Below are positions 45,515 to 55,275 of a DNA stretch of 64,000 bases, one piece after another. Each line of letters starts with the position of its first letter. Positions within the stretch are counted from its first letter, which is position 1. Source of the stretch: Lachnocurva sp029100405 (GTDB taxonomy: Bacteria; Bacillota; Clostridia; Lachnospirales; Lachnospiraceae); NCBI GenBank assembly GCA_046263755.1, contig JBJYZC010000013.1, positions 1 through 64,000 of the forward strand, written 5' to 3'. A program made the position numbers and the translations under genes. The notes below the pieces were generated by a model that saw nothing but the letters and a program-made list of their open reading frames with translations, did no database searches and was not told the DNA's origin.

Positions 45515-46924
45515 ATGACGAAAATTCTTACGGAAATAGATACCTATCTCTATTTTCCGGTTCTTGTTTTACTTCTGGCAGCAGCCGGTATTTATTTTAC
45601 GGTGCGGACCAGAGCAGTTCAGATCCGTATGTATGGTGAGGCCTGGAAGGTCCTCTGGGAGAAACCCAAGGAAGAAGGGGCGGTCTCTCCATTCCAGGCA
45701 CTTATGGTTTCCACGGCATCCCGTGTCGGGACGGGAAATATCATCGGAGTTTCTACGGCTATCTGTCTGGGCGGCCCCGGTGCTATGTTCTGGATGTGGC
45801 TTTTGGCTGTCCTGGGGAGTGCATCTGCTTATGTTGAGACCGTTCTGGCTCAGATCTATAAAAAGAGGGAGCCGAATGGCGTCGGCTGTTACGGCGGCCC
45901 GGAGCATTATATCGAGGATGCCATCCACAGCAGGAAACTGGCAAAAGTCTTTACGGTCTGCATGATCCTGGCTTATGGTTTCGGTTTTAATTTGCTCTGC
46001 TCTTATAACCTGCAATCTGCTTTTACCGTCTATTCTTTTTATGACAAAAAGCTGACCCCTCTGATCATTGGCGGCATTCTTGCCATTCTTGTCCTGATCT
46101 GCATCCTTGGCGGAGGAAAGCGGATTGTGAGATTGACGGAACTTATCGTGCCATTTATGGGATTTATCTATGTCGCTGTAGCTGTTTTGATCTGTATTGT
46201 GAACTTTCACCATATTCCTTCCATGTTTGCCATGATCTTCCGGGATGCCTTTAATTTCCGGGCCATCGGAAGCGGAATTGCAGGGTCCTGCATGGTCTAT
46301 GGAATCAAGAGAGGCCTCTATTCGAACGAAGCCGGTGTCGGTTCGGCACCCCATGCTGCAGCATCTGCAGATACCTCACATCCCGTCAAACAAGGTCTTG
46401 CGGCCGTGGTCTCTGTTTCTATTGACACTCTCTTCCTCTGTACGGCAACCGGTCTCTTATGTCTCGTCACCAACGTTCCGCGGACGGCAAAAAGTGCCGG
46501 CGCGCCCTATGTTCAGCAGGCCCTGTCCAGCTTCTTAAAGGGCTTCGGACCGGCATATCTCACCATTGCGCTGATCCTGTTTGCATTCACAACTTTGATC
46601 GGAAATCTCTATTATGTGGATAACGGGCTGAAATATCTGCACAATAACAAGATGCCGGGGAAGAAGTTTCTGACCATCTTCCGCCTGATCTGTGCTCTTG
46701 TTATTTTCGCCGGTGCCTTAATACCGATGGATGCGGCCTGGGCACTTGCGGATATCACCATGGGAGCCATGGCTCTGATCAATATCCCCTGCTGCGTCCG
46801 CCTTGGGAATGTGGCCTTCCGCGCGACCCGGGATTATGAGAAACAGAAAAAGACAGGGCAGGATCCGGTTTTCCACGCCAAGGATGTCGGGCTGGATCCG
46901 AAAGAGTTAGACTACTGGAAGTAG
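45515..46924 (+). CDS. AGCS-family sodium:alanine/amino acid symporter
   Basis: A 469-residue carrier with 10-11 helices. It has the family pieces GIYFTVRTRAVQIRM, VSPFQALMVSTASRVGTGNIIGV, YSNEAGVGSAPHAAASA and GNLYYVDNGLKYL. AGCS proteins import alanine or glycine with Na+ or H+. I chose ATG 45515 because GAAAGGTGGGGCGG precedes it. The open frame reaches back to 45449 but without a site. The TRIC-like gene begins nine bases after its stop, so the two are cotranscribed. Confidence 0.93.
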   Translation: MTKILTEIDTYLYFPVLVLLLAAAGIYFTVRTRAVQIRMYGEAWKVLWEKPKEEGAVSPFQALMVSTASRVGTGNIIGVSTAICLGGPGAMFWMWLLAVLGSASAYVETVLAQIYKKREPNGVGCYGGPEHYIEDAIHSRKLAKVFTVCMILAYGFGFNLLCSYNLQSAFTVYSFYDKKLTPLIIGGILAILVLICILGGGKRIVRLTELIVPFMGFIYVAVAVLICIVNFHHIPSMFAMIFRDAFNFRAIGSGIAGSCMVYGIKRGLYSNEAGVGSAPHAAASADTSHPVKQGLAAVVSVSIDTLFLCTATGLLCLVTNVPRTAKSAGAPYVQQALSSFLKGFGPAYLTIALILFAFTTLIGNLYYVDNGLKYLHNNKMPGKKFLTIFRLICALVIFAGALIPMDAAWALADITMGAMALINIPCCVRLGNVAFRATRDYEKQKKTGQDPVFHAKDVGLDPKELDYWK

Positions 46925-46933
46925 GGGGAAGAA

Positions 46934-47584
46934 ATGCCGGCTTTTATTTCTATTATGGATCTGATCGGGACGATCGCATTCGCAATTTCCGGGGCCATGG
47001 TCGCTGTGAAAAAGGACATGGATATCTTCGGCATCATGATTCTGGCTCTGACAACGGCCGCCGGGGGCGGCTTTGTCCGCGACCTGACCATAGGCAGGAT
47101 TCCTCCGGCCGTCTTTTTGAATCCGATCTACATCATCCTGTCCTTTGCCACTGCTCTGGTGGTCTTCTTCGTGATCCGCTATGTGCGGAAGGGCGACCGG
47201 ATCCTTCGGCTGATCCGGGTCTATGAGAAACTCCTTCTGGTTACGGATTCTCTGGGGCTTGCGGCCTTTACCGTGGACGGCGTCTATGCCGGCCGGATGG
47301 TGTCGAAAACAAATGTCTTTCTTATGATTTTTCTTGGTGTCATCACCGGTGTCGGGGGAGGAATTCTCCGGGATCTGTTCGCTGCGCAGAAGCCCTATAT
47401 TTTCGTCCGCCATGTCTACGCTCTGGCATCGGTGGCAGGCGCTGTCGCCACAGCCCTTCTTCCGGCTGTGATCGGCTGGCCCAAGGCAATGCTCGTCGGA
47501 TTTTTCCTGGTCCTTCTGATCCGTTATCTGGCGGCCCACTTTCGCTGGAACCTGCCAAGGGCCCTCCCCGGTGGGGAAATATAG
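46934..47584 (+). CDS. TRIC-type cation channel / UPF0126 (YicG) family protein
   Basis: A 216-residue membrane protein made of two repeats of three helices plus one. The signature GGGFVRDLTIG (first repeat) and GGGILRDLF (second) are both present. Bacterial homologues form trimeric K+-permeable channels, and some are proposed to move glycine; its coupling to an AGCS amino acid carrier fits the latter. GGGGAAGAA precedes ATG 46934. The stop codon lies in an exact copy of the AAATATAGACC motif. Confidence 0.9.
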   Translation: MPAFISIMDLIGTIAFAISGAMVAVKKDMDIFGIMILALTTAAGGGFVRDLTIGRIPPAVFLNPIYIILSFATALVVFFVIRYVRKGDRILRLIRVYEKLLLVTDSLGLAAFTVDGVYAGRMVSKTNVFLMIFLGVITGVGGGILRDLFAAQKPYIFVRHVYALASVAGAVATALLPAVIGWPKAMLVGFFLVLLIRYLAAHFRWNLPRALPGGEI

Positions 47585-47647
47585 ACCAGACCGGAAGGAA
47601 ATTTTGCCTTCCGGCATTAGCGGAGAAGCTATTGTACCATGTCACTT

Positions 47648-47711
47648 CAAAATATAGGCAGGCAATAGAGATTTCAAAACAAAATATAGGCAGGCAATAG
47701 AGATTTCTAAA
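47648..47711. repeat. Two tandem 32-bp repeats
   Basis: Units 47648-47679 and 47680-47711 share CAAAATATAGGCAGGCAATA and GAGATTTC, with one mismatch near the end. They lie between the TRIC-like and EF-G-like genes, outside any gene. Confidence 0.92.
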
Positions 47712-47846
47712 AACTCCATAGAAAATTGTAAATATTACACAATATATGATTGTATTGCCTAATATTTTTGTATAAAATGGTGATGAAAATAAGGTTGTCG
47801 GAAAACCAGTCAAAGGCTCGATTCTTAGGATAGGGGGAACTTGCGT

Positions 47847-49931
47847 ATGAAGGTTTATACTACTGACAAGATTCGTAACGTCGTCATTTTAGGACATGGG
47901 GGTGCAGGAAAGACGACTCTGACCGAGGCCATGGCATATCTGGCCGGTCTGGTAGCAAGGCAGGGGAAAGTCGAGGATGGAAATACCATCTCTGACTTTT
48001 CCAAGGAGGAGATCCGGAGGAAGATCTCCATTTCGACTGCGGTCGTTCCGATCGAATGGGAGGATTATAAGATCAATATCCTCGATACACCGGGCTTTTT
48101 CGGTTTCGCAGGAGAAGTGGAAGAGGCTCTGAGTGTAGCAGATGGCGCTATTATTGTGGTGTCCGGCAAGGCCGGTATCGAAGCCGGTACGGAAAGAGCC
48201 TGGGATCTCTGTGAGAAATATCATCTGCCCAGGATCTTCTTTGTGACGGATATGGATGATGATAAGGTCTCTTATCGTCAGGTCATCGAAGATCTGACTG
48301 CTATGTTCGGAAAGAAGATCGCGCCTTTCAACATGCCTCTTCGTGAGAATGGTCAGCTGACCGGCTATATCAATGTCATTCAGAAGAAGGCCTTTCGCTA
48401 TGACAAGCATGACACCATAGAGATCGATATGCCGGATTATTCCGAAGACTATCTGGAACAATATCATTCGACCTTGATGGAAGCGGTTGCAGAGACTTCC
48501 GAAGAATTTCTCGACCGCTATCTGGACGGAGATACCTTCTCCGAGCAGGAGATCCGTGCGGCAGTCCGCCTGACCATACAGGACGGCTCTATTGTTCCGG
48601 TCGGCAGCGGCTCCGGCCTTCTTGCCCGGGGCGTCTATACCCTTCTGGATGATATTGTGAAATATATGCCATCCGCAGACAATCGCAAGATGACCGGCAT
48701 TAATATCCGGACCAACGAAATTTTCGAAGCAAACTTCGACATTTTAAAACCCAAGACGGCCTTTGTCTTTAAGACCATTGTGGATCCTTTCCTGGGCCGC
48801 TTCAGCCTGATCAAAGTCAGGTCCGGCGTGATCAAATCCGATGATCTCCTTTATGACAGCCGGACCGATCGGGAATATAAGATCGGGAAGCTCTATATTT
48901 TGACTGGAAATAAAACAGCGGAAGTGCCGGAACTCCATGCCGGTGATCTGGGTGCTCTGGCCAAGCTTTCGGATCTGGCGACATCGGATACCCTGTCGAC
49001 CAAGGCAGTACCGATCATGTATGCCAAGATCGATCTGCCGATTCCCTATACCAGTCTGCGCTGGAAGGCCGTTCATAAGAGTGATGTCGATAAGATCGCT
49101 CAGTCGATGGCAAAACTCATGGCAGAGGATCCGACCTTTAAGGCTGTCAATGATGCGGAAAATCAGCAGTCTCTGATCTATGGAATGGGCGACCTCCATC
49201 TCGAGACCATCCAGTCCCGTCTGGAACATGATTATAAGGCGCCGATTGAAGTGGACCGGCCGAGAGTTGCCTTCCGCGAGACCATTCAGAAGACAGCCGA
49301 TGTGGAGGCTAAGTATAAGAAGCAGAACGGCGGACATGGCCAGTATGGGCATGTCAAGATGCGCTTTGAACCTTCCGGCAGCGATAAGCCTTATGAATTC
49401 AAGGAAGAGGTCGTCGGAGGAGCCGTGCCCAAGGGATTTTTCCCCGCTGTTGAGAAGGGGATCGCAGCCTCCTGCAAGGCTGGCCCTCTGGCCGGTTATC
49501 CGGTGGTCGGCGTCCGGGCCATCCTCTATGACGGATCCTATCATCCGGTGGATTCTTCGGAAATGGCCTTCATGACGGCATCTCAGATGGCCTTTAAGAA
49601 GGGATTTCTGGAGGCCGCGCCCGTTCTTCTGGAGCCGATCGTAGATTTGAAGGTGACCGTACCCGATGCCTATACCGGTGATATTATGGGCGACCTGAAT
49701 AAGAGGCGGGGCCGGGTGCTTGGCATGACGCCGCAGAATGGCAGGCAGGTCATCGAGGCAGAGGTTCCGGAAATGGAGCTCTATGGCTATTGTACAGCCC
49801 TTCGCTCCATGACGGGCGGCCGCGGCCTCTATGAATATCATTTTGTCCGCTACGAGAAGACGCCGGCAGAGATCCAGAGCCGGGAAGTCTCGGAACATGC
49901 GAAGGAAGTCGAAAAGAAGACAGAAGGATAA
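47847..49931 (+). CDS. EF-G-like translational GTPase (paralogue)
   Basis: A 694-residue protein with EF-G domain order. The G domain shows GHGGAGKTTLTEA, DTPGFFGFAG and, where NKMD would be expected, VTDMDD, so guanine recognition is atypical. Domains II-V are complete (GHGQYGHVKMRFEP in domain IV and RRGRVLGMTPQNG in domain V). It is probably not the housekeeping EF-G, which usually sits with rpsL-rpsG-tuf; paralogues of this kind occur widely in Clostridia with unclear roles. I chose ATG 47847 (AGGGGGAACTTGCGT upstream) over TTG 47841. Its stop lies in a 16-bp tandem duplication. Confidence 0.88.
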   Translation: MKVYTTDKIRNVVILGHGGAGKTTLTEAMAYLAGLVARQGKVEDGNTISDFSKEEIRRKISISTAVVPIEWEDYKINILDTPGFFGFAGEVEEALSVADGAIIVVSGKAGIEAGTERAWDLCEKYHLPRIFFVTDMDDDKVSYRQVIEDLTAMFGKKIAPFNMPLRENGQLTGYINVIQKKAFRYDKHDTIEIDMPDYSEDYLEQYHSTLMEAVAETSEEFLDRYLDGDTFSEQEIRAAVRLTIQDGSIVPVGSGSGLLARGVYTLLDDIVKYMPSADNRKMTGINIRTNEIFEANFDILKPKTAFVFKTIVDPFLGRFSLIKVRSGVIKSDDLLYDSRTDREYKIGKLYILTGNKTAEVPELHAGDLGALAKLSDLATSDTLSTKAVPIMYAKIDLPIPYTSLRWKAVHKSDVDKIAQSMAKLMAEDPTFKAVNDAENQQSLIYGMGDLHLETIQSRLEHDYKAPIEVDRPRVAFRETIQKTADVEAKYKKQNGGHGQYGHVKMRFEPSGSDKPYEFKEEVVGGAVPKGFFPAVEKGIAASCKAGPLAGYPVVGVRAILYDGSYHPVDSSEMAFMTASQMAFKKGFLEAAPVLLEPIVDLKVTVPDAYTGDIMGDLNKRRGRVLGMTPQNGRQVIEAEVPEMELYGYCTALRSMTGGRGLYEYHFVRYEKTPAEIQSREVSEHAKEVEKKTEG

Positions 49932-49955
49932 GGATTTTAAAGGATAAGGATTTTA
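49924..49955. repeat. 16-bp tandem duplication spanning the EF-G-like stop codon
   Basis: AAGGATAAGGATTTTA occurs at 49924-49939 and again, identically, at 49940-49955. The first copy holds the TAA stop (49929-49931). Confidence 0.95.
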
Positions 49956-49960
49956 TTCTA

Positions 49961-50006
49961 AAAACCGCTTCCCCGTCAGATCTTTGATGGGGAGGCGGTT
50001 TTTTTA
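49961..50006. terminator. Bidirectional terminator, copy 1 of a duplicated type
   Basis: AAAACCGCTTCCCC, loop GTCAGATCTTTGAT, GGGGAGGCGGTTTTTTT. It serves the convergent EF-G-like and YesL-like genes. A nearly identical hairpin with the same loop is at 57642-57685. Confidence 0.92.
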
Positions 50007-50034
50007 GCTTTTGTCTTTATAGCTTTTGTCTATA
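50005..50034. repeat. 15-bp tandem duplication spanning the YesL-like stop codon
   Basis: TAGCTTTTGTCTTTA (50005-50019) and TAGCTTTTGTCTATA (50020-50034) differ at one base. The second contains the stop of the minus-strand gene (CTA 50030-50032). Confidence 0.9.
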
Positions 50035-50680
50035 TTTTCTGGTCCTGGTCTGCATTTCCCTGCTCTGCTTTCTCAAAGACCCGGTTCAGAAAGAGTGAGA
50101 AGAAACAAGCTATGCCGGAAGCCCCGACGAAGAGAAAGATGCTGAAGAATAGAACCGCTGCAATTCCGTTATGGAAAGCCAGATCCAGTGGCAGAAAGAG
50201 GACAAGGACGAAGAAGATTGATAAAAAGAGGTTGCCGAAGGCCAGGCGGAGAGCGTTTTTCACGGTCTGTGCGTAAGTTTCCCGGTAGCGGGCCGTAATC
50301 GGAAAGGCATAGAGGATCACAGCGACGACCGAAAAGAGAAGGAGCCAGACCGGATATTGGAGGATCTCAAAAGAGGGGTCAATGACCTTATAGATCAAAT
50401 ATAGATCGGCCGAAAAGAAGAGGAGAAGACCGAGGCAGGGAAGCCAGAGGAGAGTGGACCGGGTAAAGTCCTTCTTAAATTGCCGGAAATAAGCACGGAC
50501 AGGATAGGTCTCTTCTTTTCGAATGATTTTAATGGTCTGGCTGTAGAGTGCGGTCAGGGCTGCTCCAATCGTTATGATGGGAAGACAAGTGACAAGGAAA
50601 ACCGCATTCAGGCAGATCAGATCAAAGAGAATACCCAGGGCACGCTGCATAGGATTGTTCGGATCAAAGTACTTTTTCAT
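50030..50680 (-). CDS. YesL/DUF624 family membrane protein
   Basis: A 216-residue protein with five or six membrane helices. The N-terminus CLNAVFLVTCLPIITIGAALTALY is the DUF624 (YesL) signature. These proteins are nearly always beside CUT1 sugar ABC transporters for plant oligosaccharides, and their molecular role is unknown. Here it is divergent from such a transporter. Start ATG 50680, with a weak GTGAGGTAA-type site before it. Confidence 0.9.
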   Translation of the reverse strand: MKKYFDPNNPMQRALGILFDLICLNAVFLVTCLPIITIGAALTALYSQTIKIIRKEETYPVRAYFRQFKKDFTRSTLLWLPCLGLLLFFSADLYLIYKVIDPSFEILQYPVWLLLFSVVAVILYAFPITARYRETYAQTVKNALRLAFGNLFLSIFFVLVLFLPLDLAFHNGIAAVLFFSIFLFVGASGIACFFSLFLNRVFEKAEQGNADQDQKI

Positions 50681-50919
50681 AAATTACCTCACTTTCATTT
50701 GTCTATATTATACAAAAAAAATAACGATATTCATTGCTTCTTGTTCAAAATAATAATTTTTGACAAATAAAAAGCAAGTTCTGTCAAACAGAGAAGACCG
50801 GTAGATGATATAACGACAGTATCAAAGCAATCAAAGAAAATCAGGCCTGGTTTTCAACCATTGTATGGATATGCAACTCCGAAGAGGGACTTTGGGGGTG
50901 TTTAAAAAGGAGGAAAGGA

Positions 50920-52347
50920 ATGAAAAGAAAAGTACTTGCGTTGCTTTTAACAGCAGCTATGACCTGTACCATGTTTGTAGGCTGTGGAGGCAAATCCCAA
51001 GGCGGATCGAAGGATAGTGGTAAAAAGGATGATCAGAAGACCAGCCAGACCATTACCCCTAAGGAAGGCGGAAAGAAGGGAACCTTGAATCTCTGGGCTT
51101 TCACAGATGAAGTTCCCGGTATGGTCAAGCATTATATCGAAGACCATCCGGATTTCCCCTATAAGGTGACATCTACGATCATTGCAACAACAGACGGTGC
51201 TTATCAGCCGGCATTGGATGCAGCATTGAAGTCAGGAGGAAAGAAAAGTCCGGACATCTACTGCGCAGAATCTGCCTTTGTTTTGAAGTATACACAGGGA
51301 GATATGGAAAAATATGCAATGCCTTATGAAGACCTGGGCATTGATGTGGACAAGGAAACAAAAGATGCCGATATTGCTCAGTACACCATAGATATTGGAA
51401 CCAATACGGATGGCAAACTGGATGCTCTGGGATATCAGGCAACCGGCGGCGCTTTCATTTATCGAAGATCCATCGCAAAGGATGTTTTCGGAACCGATGA
51501 TCCGAAAGAGATCTCTAATATCATCGGCGGTGGCAGCGGAAGCTTTGATAAGTTCTGGGAAGCAGCAGACAAGCTTGCGGCCAAGGGCGATGCCATTGTT
51601 TCCGGTGACGGTGATGTCTGGCATGCCGTTGAGAACAGTTCGGAAAAGGGCTGGCTCACAAAGGATGGAAAGCTTCAGATCGATCCGAAGAGGGAAGCCT
51701 TCTTAGATATCTCGAAGAATCTGACCGACAAGGGCTGGTCCAATGTAACTCAGGACTGGCAGGATGCCTGGTTTGCAGATATGAAAGGCGAAGGGCCGAA
51801 ACCGGTATTCGGTTTCTTCGGACCGGCATGGCTTATTAACTACACAATCGCCAAGAACTGCGGCGGAGAAAAAGCAGGCGAAGGCACCTATGGCGACTGG
51901 GCTGTATGCGATTCTCCGGTTGGTTTCTTCTGGGGCGGCACATGGCTTCTGGCAAATAAGGAAATGGATAAGAGTAAGAAGTCTGCTGTAAAGGATATCA
52001 TTGACTGGATCACCCTGCAGACCGATGAAAATTCTCTTCAGTATAAGTGGGCAAACGGAACCTTAAACGGTGCCGGCGGAACCAAGGATGCAGTTGCTTC
52101 CGGAACAGTTATGAGTAAATCAGATGGATCCATGGATTTCCTGGGCGGTCAGAATATGTTTGATTATTTCGTACCTGCCAACAAATATGCAAACGGTAAG
52201 AATCTGACCCAGTACGATGAATCCATTAACCAGATCTGGAGAGATCAGGTTCGTGCCTATGCATCCGGACAGAAGAGCCGGGACGATGCCATCAAGGACT
52301 TTAAGCAGACCGTGAATGACAACCTTGGCATCGAGTCAGCAAAGTAA
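50920..52347 (+). CDS. Sugar ABC transporter substrate-binding lipoprotein
   Basis: A 475-residue extracellular binding protein. The signal peptide ends in a lipobox (TMFVGC, Cys about residue 22), followed by a Gly/Ser/Lys-rich linker. The body is a family 1 solute-binding fold (GTLNLWAFTDEVPGMVKHYIEDHP). Aromatic residues in the C-terminal half suit oligosaccharide binding. AAAAAGGAGGAAAGGA precedes ATG 50920. The permeases follow after a 122-base gap with a stem-loop, and the linked GH120 gene suggests xylo-oligosaccharides as ligand. Confidence 0.92.
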   Translation: MKRKVLALLLTAAMTCTMFVGCGGKSQGGSKDSGKKDDQKTSQTITPKEGGKKGTLNLWAFTDEVPGMVKHYIEDHPDFPYKVTSTIIATTDGAYQPALDAALKSGGKKSPDIYCAESAFVLKYTQGDMEKYAMPYEDLGIDVDKETKDADIAQYTIDIGTNTDGKLDALGYQATGGAFIYRRSIAKDVFGTDDPKEISNIIGGGSGSFDKFWEAADKLAAKGDAIVSGDGDVWHAVENSSEKGWLTKDGKLQIDPKREAFLDISKNLTDKGWSNVTQDWQDAWFADMKGEGPKPVFGFFGPAWLINYTIAKNCGGEKAGEGTYGDWAVCDSPVGFFWGGTWLLANKEMDKSKKSAVKDIIDWITLQTDENSLQYKWANGTLNGAGGTKDAVASGTVMSKSDGSMDFLGGQNMFDYFVPANKYANGKNLTQYDESINQIWRDQVRAYASGQKSRDDAIKDFKQTVNDNLGIESAK

Positions 52348-52408
52348 TCTCTCTTTCCCTACAAAAAAATACACAAAAACACACAAAATACACCTTTTTC
52401 ATACTTTC

Positions 52409-52435
52409 GCAGGGCAGTGCCAAGGCCTGCCCTGC
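52409..52435 (+). promoter_or_regulatory. Intergenic stem-loop between binding protein and permease genes
   Basis: GCAGGGCAG, loop TGCCAAGGC, CTGCCCTGC: a perfect 9-bp stem with no T tract. Stem-loops at this place in sugar ABC operons usually protect the binding-protein mRNA and reduce permease expression. Confidence 0.7.
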
Positions 52436-52469
52436 AACCCTTGTCAGAGATATAAAGGGGGAAAACGAC

Positions 52470-53459
52470 ATGAAGACGCAGCATAACCGCTATGCAAAAT
52501 ATGGATACCTCTTCAGTATTCCTTTTGTGATAGCATTTCTCATCTTCTCTCTGTATCCGACGCTATATACGGCAGTCATCGGATTTACAGATCTGAAGGG
52601 CATCGGAACAACGGAGATCCACTTTCTGAAGGATCCCTTTCTCAATTTTAAGACAATTCTGTCCAGCCCTACATTTCAGACAGCATTTAAGAATACCCTT
52701 AAAATGTGGGTGCTGAACTTTATTCCACAGCTTCTTCTGGCACTCTTGCTTGCGGCATGGTTTACCGATCGTAGATTCAAGGTGCCCGGGGAAGGCATAT
52801 TCAAGGTCATCTTCTATATGCCGAATATTATTACTGCAGCAACCATAGCCATCCTGTTTAATGCACTTTTCGGATATCCCATGGGGCCGGTCAACGATAT
52901 TTTGACTCGAATCGGTATTCTTTCAAAGCCTGTGAATTTTCTGGTCAATAAACAGGTAGCTCAGAGCATTGTCATTTTTATTCAGACCTGGATGTGGTAT
53001 GGCTATACTATGATTATTCTGATCTCAGGTGTGCTTGGAATCAATCCGGAAATTTTCGAGGCAGCCGAGGTCGATGGGGCCAATGGATGGCAGACTTTCT
53101 GGCTTGTGACATTGCCGAATATCAAGACCATCCTCTTATATACCATGGTAACCAGCCTGATCGGCGGCTTGAATATGTTCGATATCCCGAAACTCTTTCT
53201 CCTGGGAGGCCCGGATAACGCAACGATGACCACAGGAGTATTTATTTACAACCAGGCCTTTTCCGGAGCTTATATGTATAACCGGGCCGCAGCGGCTTCG
53301 ATGATCATGTTTGTTATTATTGTTCTGGCTTCTATCGTTCTCTTCTGGCTTTTAAGAGACCGGGATGAAGAGGCTATGGAGAAACAGAAAAAACAGAGGG
53401 AAAAGGAACTACGCCGTGCCTATAAGGCGAAAATGCAGGGAAAGGAGGCAGATCAATGA
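52470..53459 (+). CDS. Sugar ABC transporter permease (MalF/CUT1 type)
   Basis: A 329-residue inner permease with six helices. The ABC-interaction loop reads EAAEVDGANGWQTFWLVTLPNIK (EAA motif). A highly charged C-terminal tail of ~35 residues follows the last helix. ATAAAGGGGGAAAACGAC precedes ATG 52470. Its TGA overlaps the start of the second permease (ATGA). No ATPase gene is in the cluster, so a shared MsmK-like ATPase encoded elsewhere is likely. Confidence 0.94.
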   Translation: MKTQHNRYAKYGYLFSIPFVIAFLIFSLYPTLYTAVIGFTDLKGIGTTEIHFLKDPFLNFKTILSSPTFQTAFKNTLKMWVLNFIPQLLLALLLAAWFTDRRFKVPGEGIFKVIFYMPNIITAATIAILFNALFGYPMGPVNDILTRIGILSKPVNFLVNKQVAQSIVIFIQTWMWYGYTMIILISGVLGINPEIFEAAEVDGANGWQTFWLVTLPNIKTILLYTMVTSLIGGLNMFDIPKLFLLGGPDNATMTTGVFIYNQAFSGAYMYNRAAAASMIMFVIIVLASIVLFWLLRDRDEEAMEKQKKQREKELRRAYKAKMQGKEADQ

Positions 53460-54292
53460 AGCAATCACATACATTGAAGAAGACAATCATCTTCATTATC
53501 TGTATCATCCTGTCCATTCTCTCGATTCTGCCATTTCTTATCATGATCGTGAATTCGACCCGATCGACCGTAGAGATTCAGCAGCATGCCCTGTCCCTGA
53601 TCCCTTCCGGATACTTTTTCAGTAATCTGAAGGTCCTTCTGGGAAAGAGCTTCAACCCGGCTGTCGGCTTCATGAATTCTCTGATCATCTCTGTCCTGAC
53701 GACAGTTCTGGCAACCTATTTCTCGACTTTGACTGCTTATGGACTTGTGATTTATGAATGGAAACTGCGGGATGCCTTCTATCGCTTTATTCTGGCTATT
53801 ATGATGATCCCGGCCCAGATCACTATGATCGGTTTCTATCAGATGGTCTATAAGGTTCATATGACAAACCACCTGTCGATGCTGATCCTTCCGGCGATAG
53901 CATCCCCGGCCATGGTTTTCTATATGCGTCAGTATATGATTCCGGCCTTAAGTAAAGAGATCGTTCAGTCGGCCCGGATCGACGGTGCGAGAGAATTCTT
54001 TATTTTCAATCGGATCGTTCTTCCCATCATGAAACCTGCTATTGCAACCCAGGCCATCTTCTGCTTTGTTTCCAGCTGGAATAACCTTTTTACACCATTG
54101 GTTTTATTGACGGATCAAAGGAAATATACCTTGCCCATCATGGTATCGCTCCTGCGAGGGGATATCTATAAGACAGAATATGGAGCAGTTTATCTGGGCC
54201 TGACGCTTACAGCCCTGCCCCTGATCATTGCATATCTCTGCCTGTCCAAGTATATTGTCGCAGGCGTTGCCTTAGGGTCGGTCAAAGGATAA
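53456..54292 (+). CDS. Sugar ABC transporter permease (MalG/CUT1 type)
   Basis: A 278-residue permease with six helices, partner of the previous gene. The EAA-type loop is QSARIDGAREFFIFNRIVLPIMKPA. It starts at ATG 53456 inside the stop of the first permease. The convergent AraC regulator gene ends 15 bases downstream. Confidence 0.94.
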   Translation: MKQSHTLKKTIIFIICIILSILSILPFLIMIVNSTRSTVEIQQHALSLIPSGYFFSNLKVLLGKSFNPAVGFMNSLIISVLTTVLATYFSTLTAYGLVIYEWKLRDAFYRFILAIMMIPAQITMIGFYQMVYKVHMTNHLSMLILPAIASPAMVFYMRQYMIPALSKEIVQSARIDGAREFFIFNRIVLPIMKPAIATQAIFCFVSSWNNLFTPLVLLTDQRKYTLPIMVSLLRGDIYKTEYGAVYLGLTLTALPLIIAYLCLSKYIVAGVALGSVKG

Positions 54293-54307
54293 AAGTCCCT
54301 TCGATCC

Positions 54308-55228
54308 TCAGGTCTCCTGGACCGCAAGAGAACGGTATTTCGTCGGTGTCATACCGGTATTGCTTTTAAATGCCCTGCTGAAGGAGGCGAGGTCATGGAA
54401 GCCCGTCTGGTAGGCAACTTCTGTGACCGAGTTCTCATCAGCAAGAAGTTCCTTGGCTTTTCGGATCCGAAGATCCTGAATGAATTCATGGTAGGTAGAA
54501 CCTGTGTAATCCTTAAAGAGTCGGGAAAAGTGAAATTTGGAGTATCCGGTGAACTCTGCAGCCTGTTCCAGGGAAAGAAGCTCCGTGATATGATCCTCCA
54601 GATAGGCCAGAAGCTCCGTGAAACGATCGTAGCTTTTCGAAACCACGCCGGAATTTGGAGCGGTCGAATCACCGCTCTTCCTCAGAGAATGGCGGCCGAA
54701 ACTTGCAATGATATGGAGGAGTCTGGCATAGATCGCGAGTTCCCACATATTCTTGTGATCGAAATAGAGGTCCGTGATATGATTCATGTCTTCCCAGATC
54801 TTGTGATGGAAAACCGGATCTTTCGCTGCAGAAATATAGAGCGGCCGGTTAAAACGGGCAAGGATCAGCTTGTAATCAGCGAAACAGGAAAACATGGAGC
54901 TATCTATAATCATGATAAATCTGGCTCCGGAAGGATTTCCCATGAGTCGGTGAGGCATATGAGGAGGAATAAAAAGGAGATCATTTTCATTCAGATGATA
55001 GACCTGGTTCTGACAGGAAATCGTATAGTCATCCTTGATGCAGGCAATGATTTCCATGGCAGCATGGTGATGGGGCGGATAGCCTTCTGTCTGGATATTG
55101 TACCAGATCCGAATATGTGAATTTCCGAGATAGCGGACAAATTCCTGGTCGCCATTGACACGACGATCGGATCCGTCCCAGGCATCCGGCTGGACATATT
55201 TGATTGGCAGATCTTCCTCTGTTCTCAT
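54308..55228 (-). CDS. AraC-family transcriptional activator
   Basis: A 306-residue regulator. The N-terminal cupin (HHHAAMEIIACIKDDYTISC, LLFIPPHMPHRLMGNP) would bind a sugar. The C-terminal AraC domain has two helix-turn-helix units (LEQAAEFTGYSKFHFSRLFKDYTGSTYHEFI and VTEVAYQTGFHDLASFSRAFKSNTGMTPTKYR). It lies between the transporter and the divergent GH120 gene and is the obvious candidate to control both. GGAGGGGAGCACAA precedes ATG 55228. Confidence 0.93.
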   Translation of the reverse strand: MRTEEDLPIKYVQPDAWDGSDRRVNGDQEFVRYLGNSHIRIWYNIQTEGYPPHHHAAMEIIACIKDDYTISCQNQVYHLNENDLLFIPPHMPHRLMGNPSGARFIMIIDSSMFSCFADYKLILARFNRPLYISAAKDPVFHHKIWEDMNHITDLYFDHKNMWELAIYARLLHIIASFGRHSLRKSGDSTAPNSGVVSKSYDRFTELLAYLEDHITELLSLEQAAEFTGYSKFHFSRLFKDYTGSTYHEFIQDLRIRKAKELLADENSVTEVAYQTGFHDLASFSRAFKSNTGMTPTKYRSLAVQET

Positions 55229-55275
55229 TTGTGCTCCCCTCCTTATCTTTGTTATGACGATAAAGGAATAATGAA

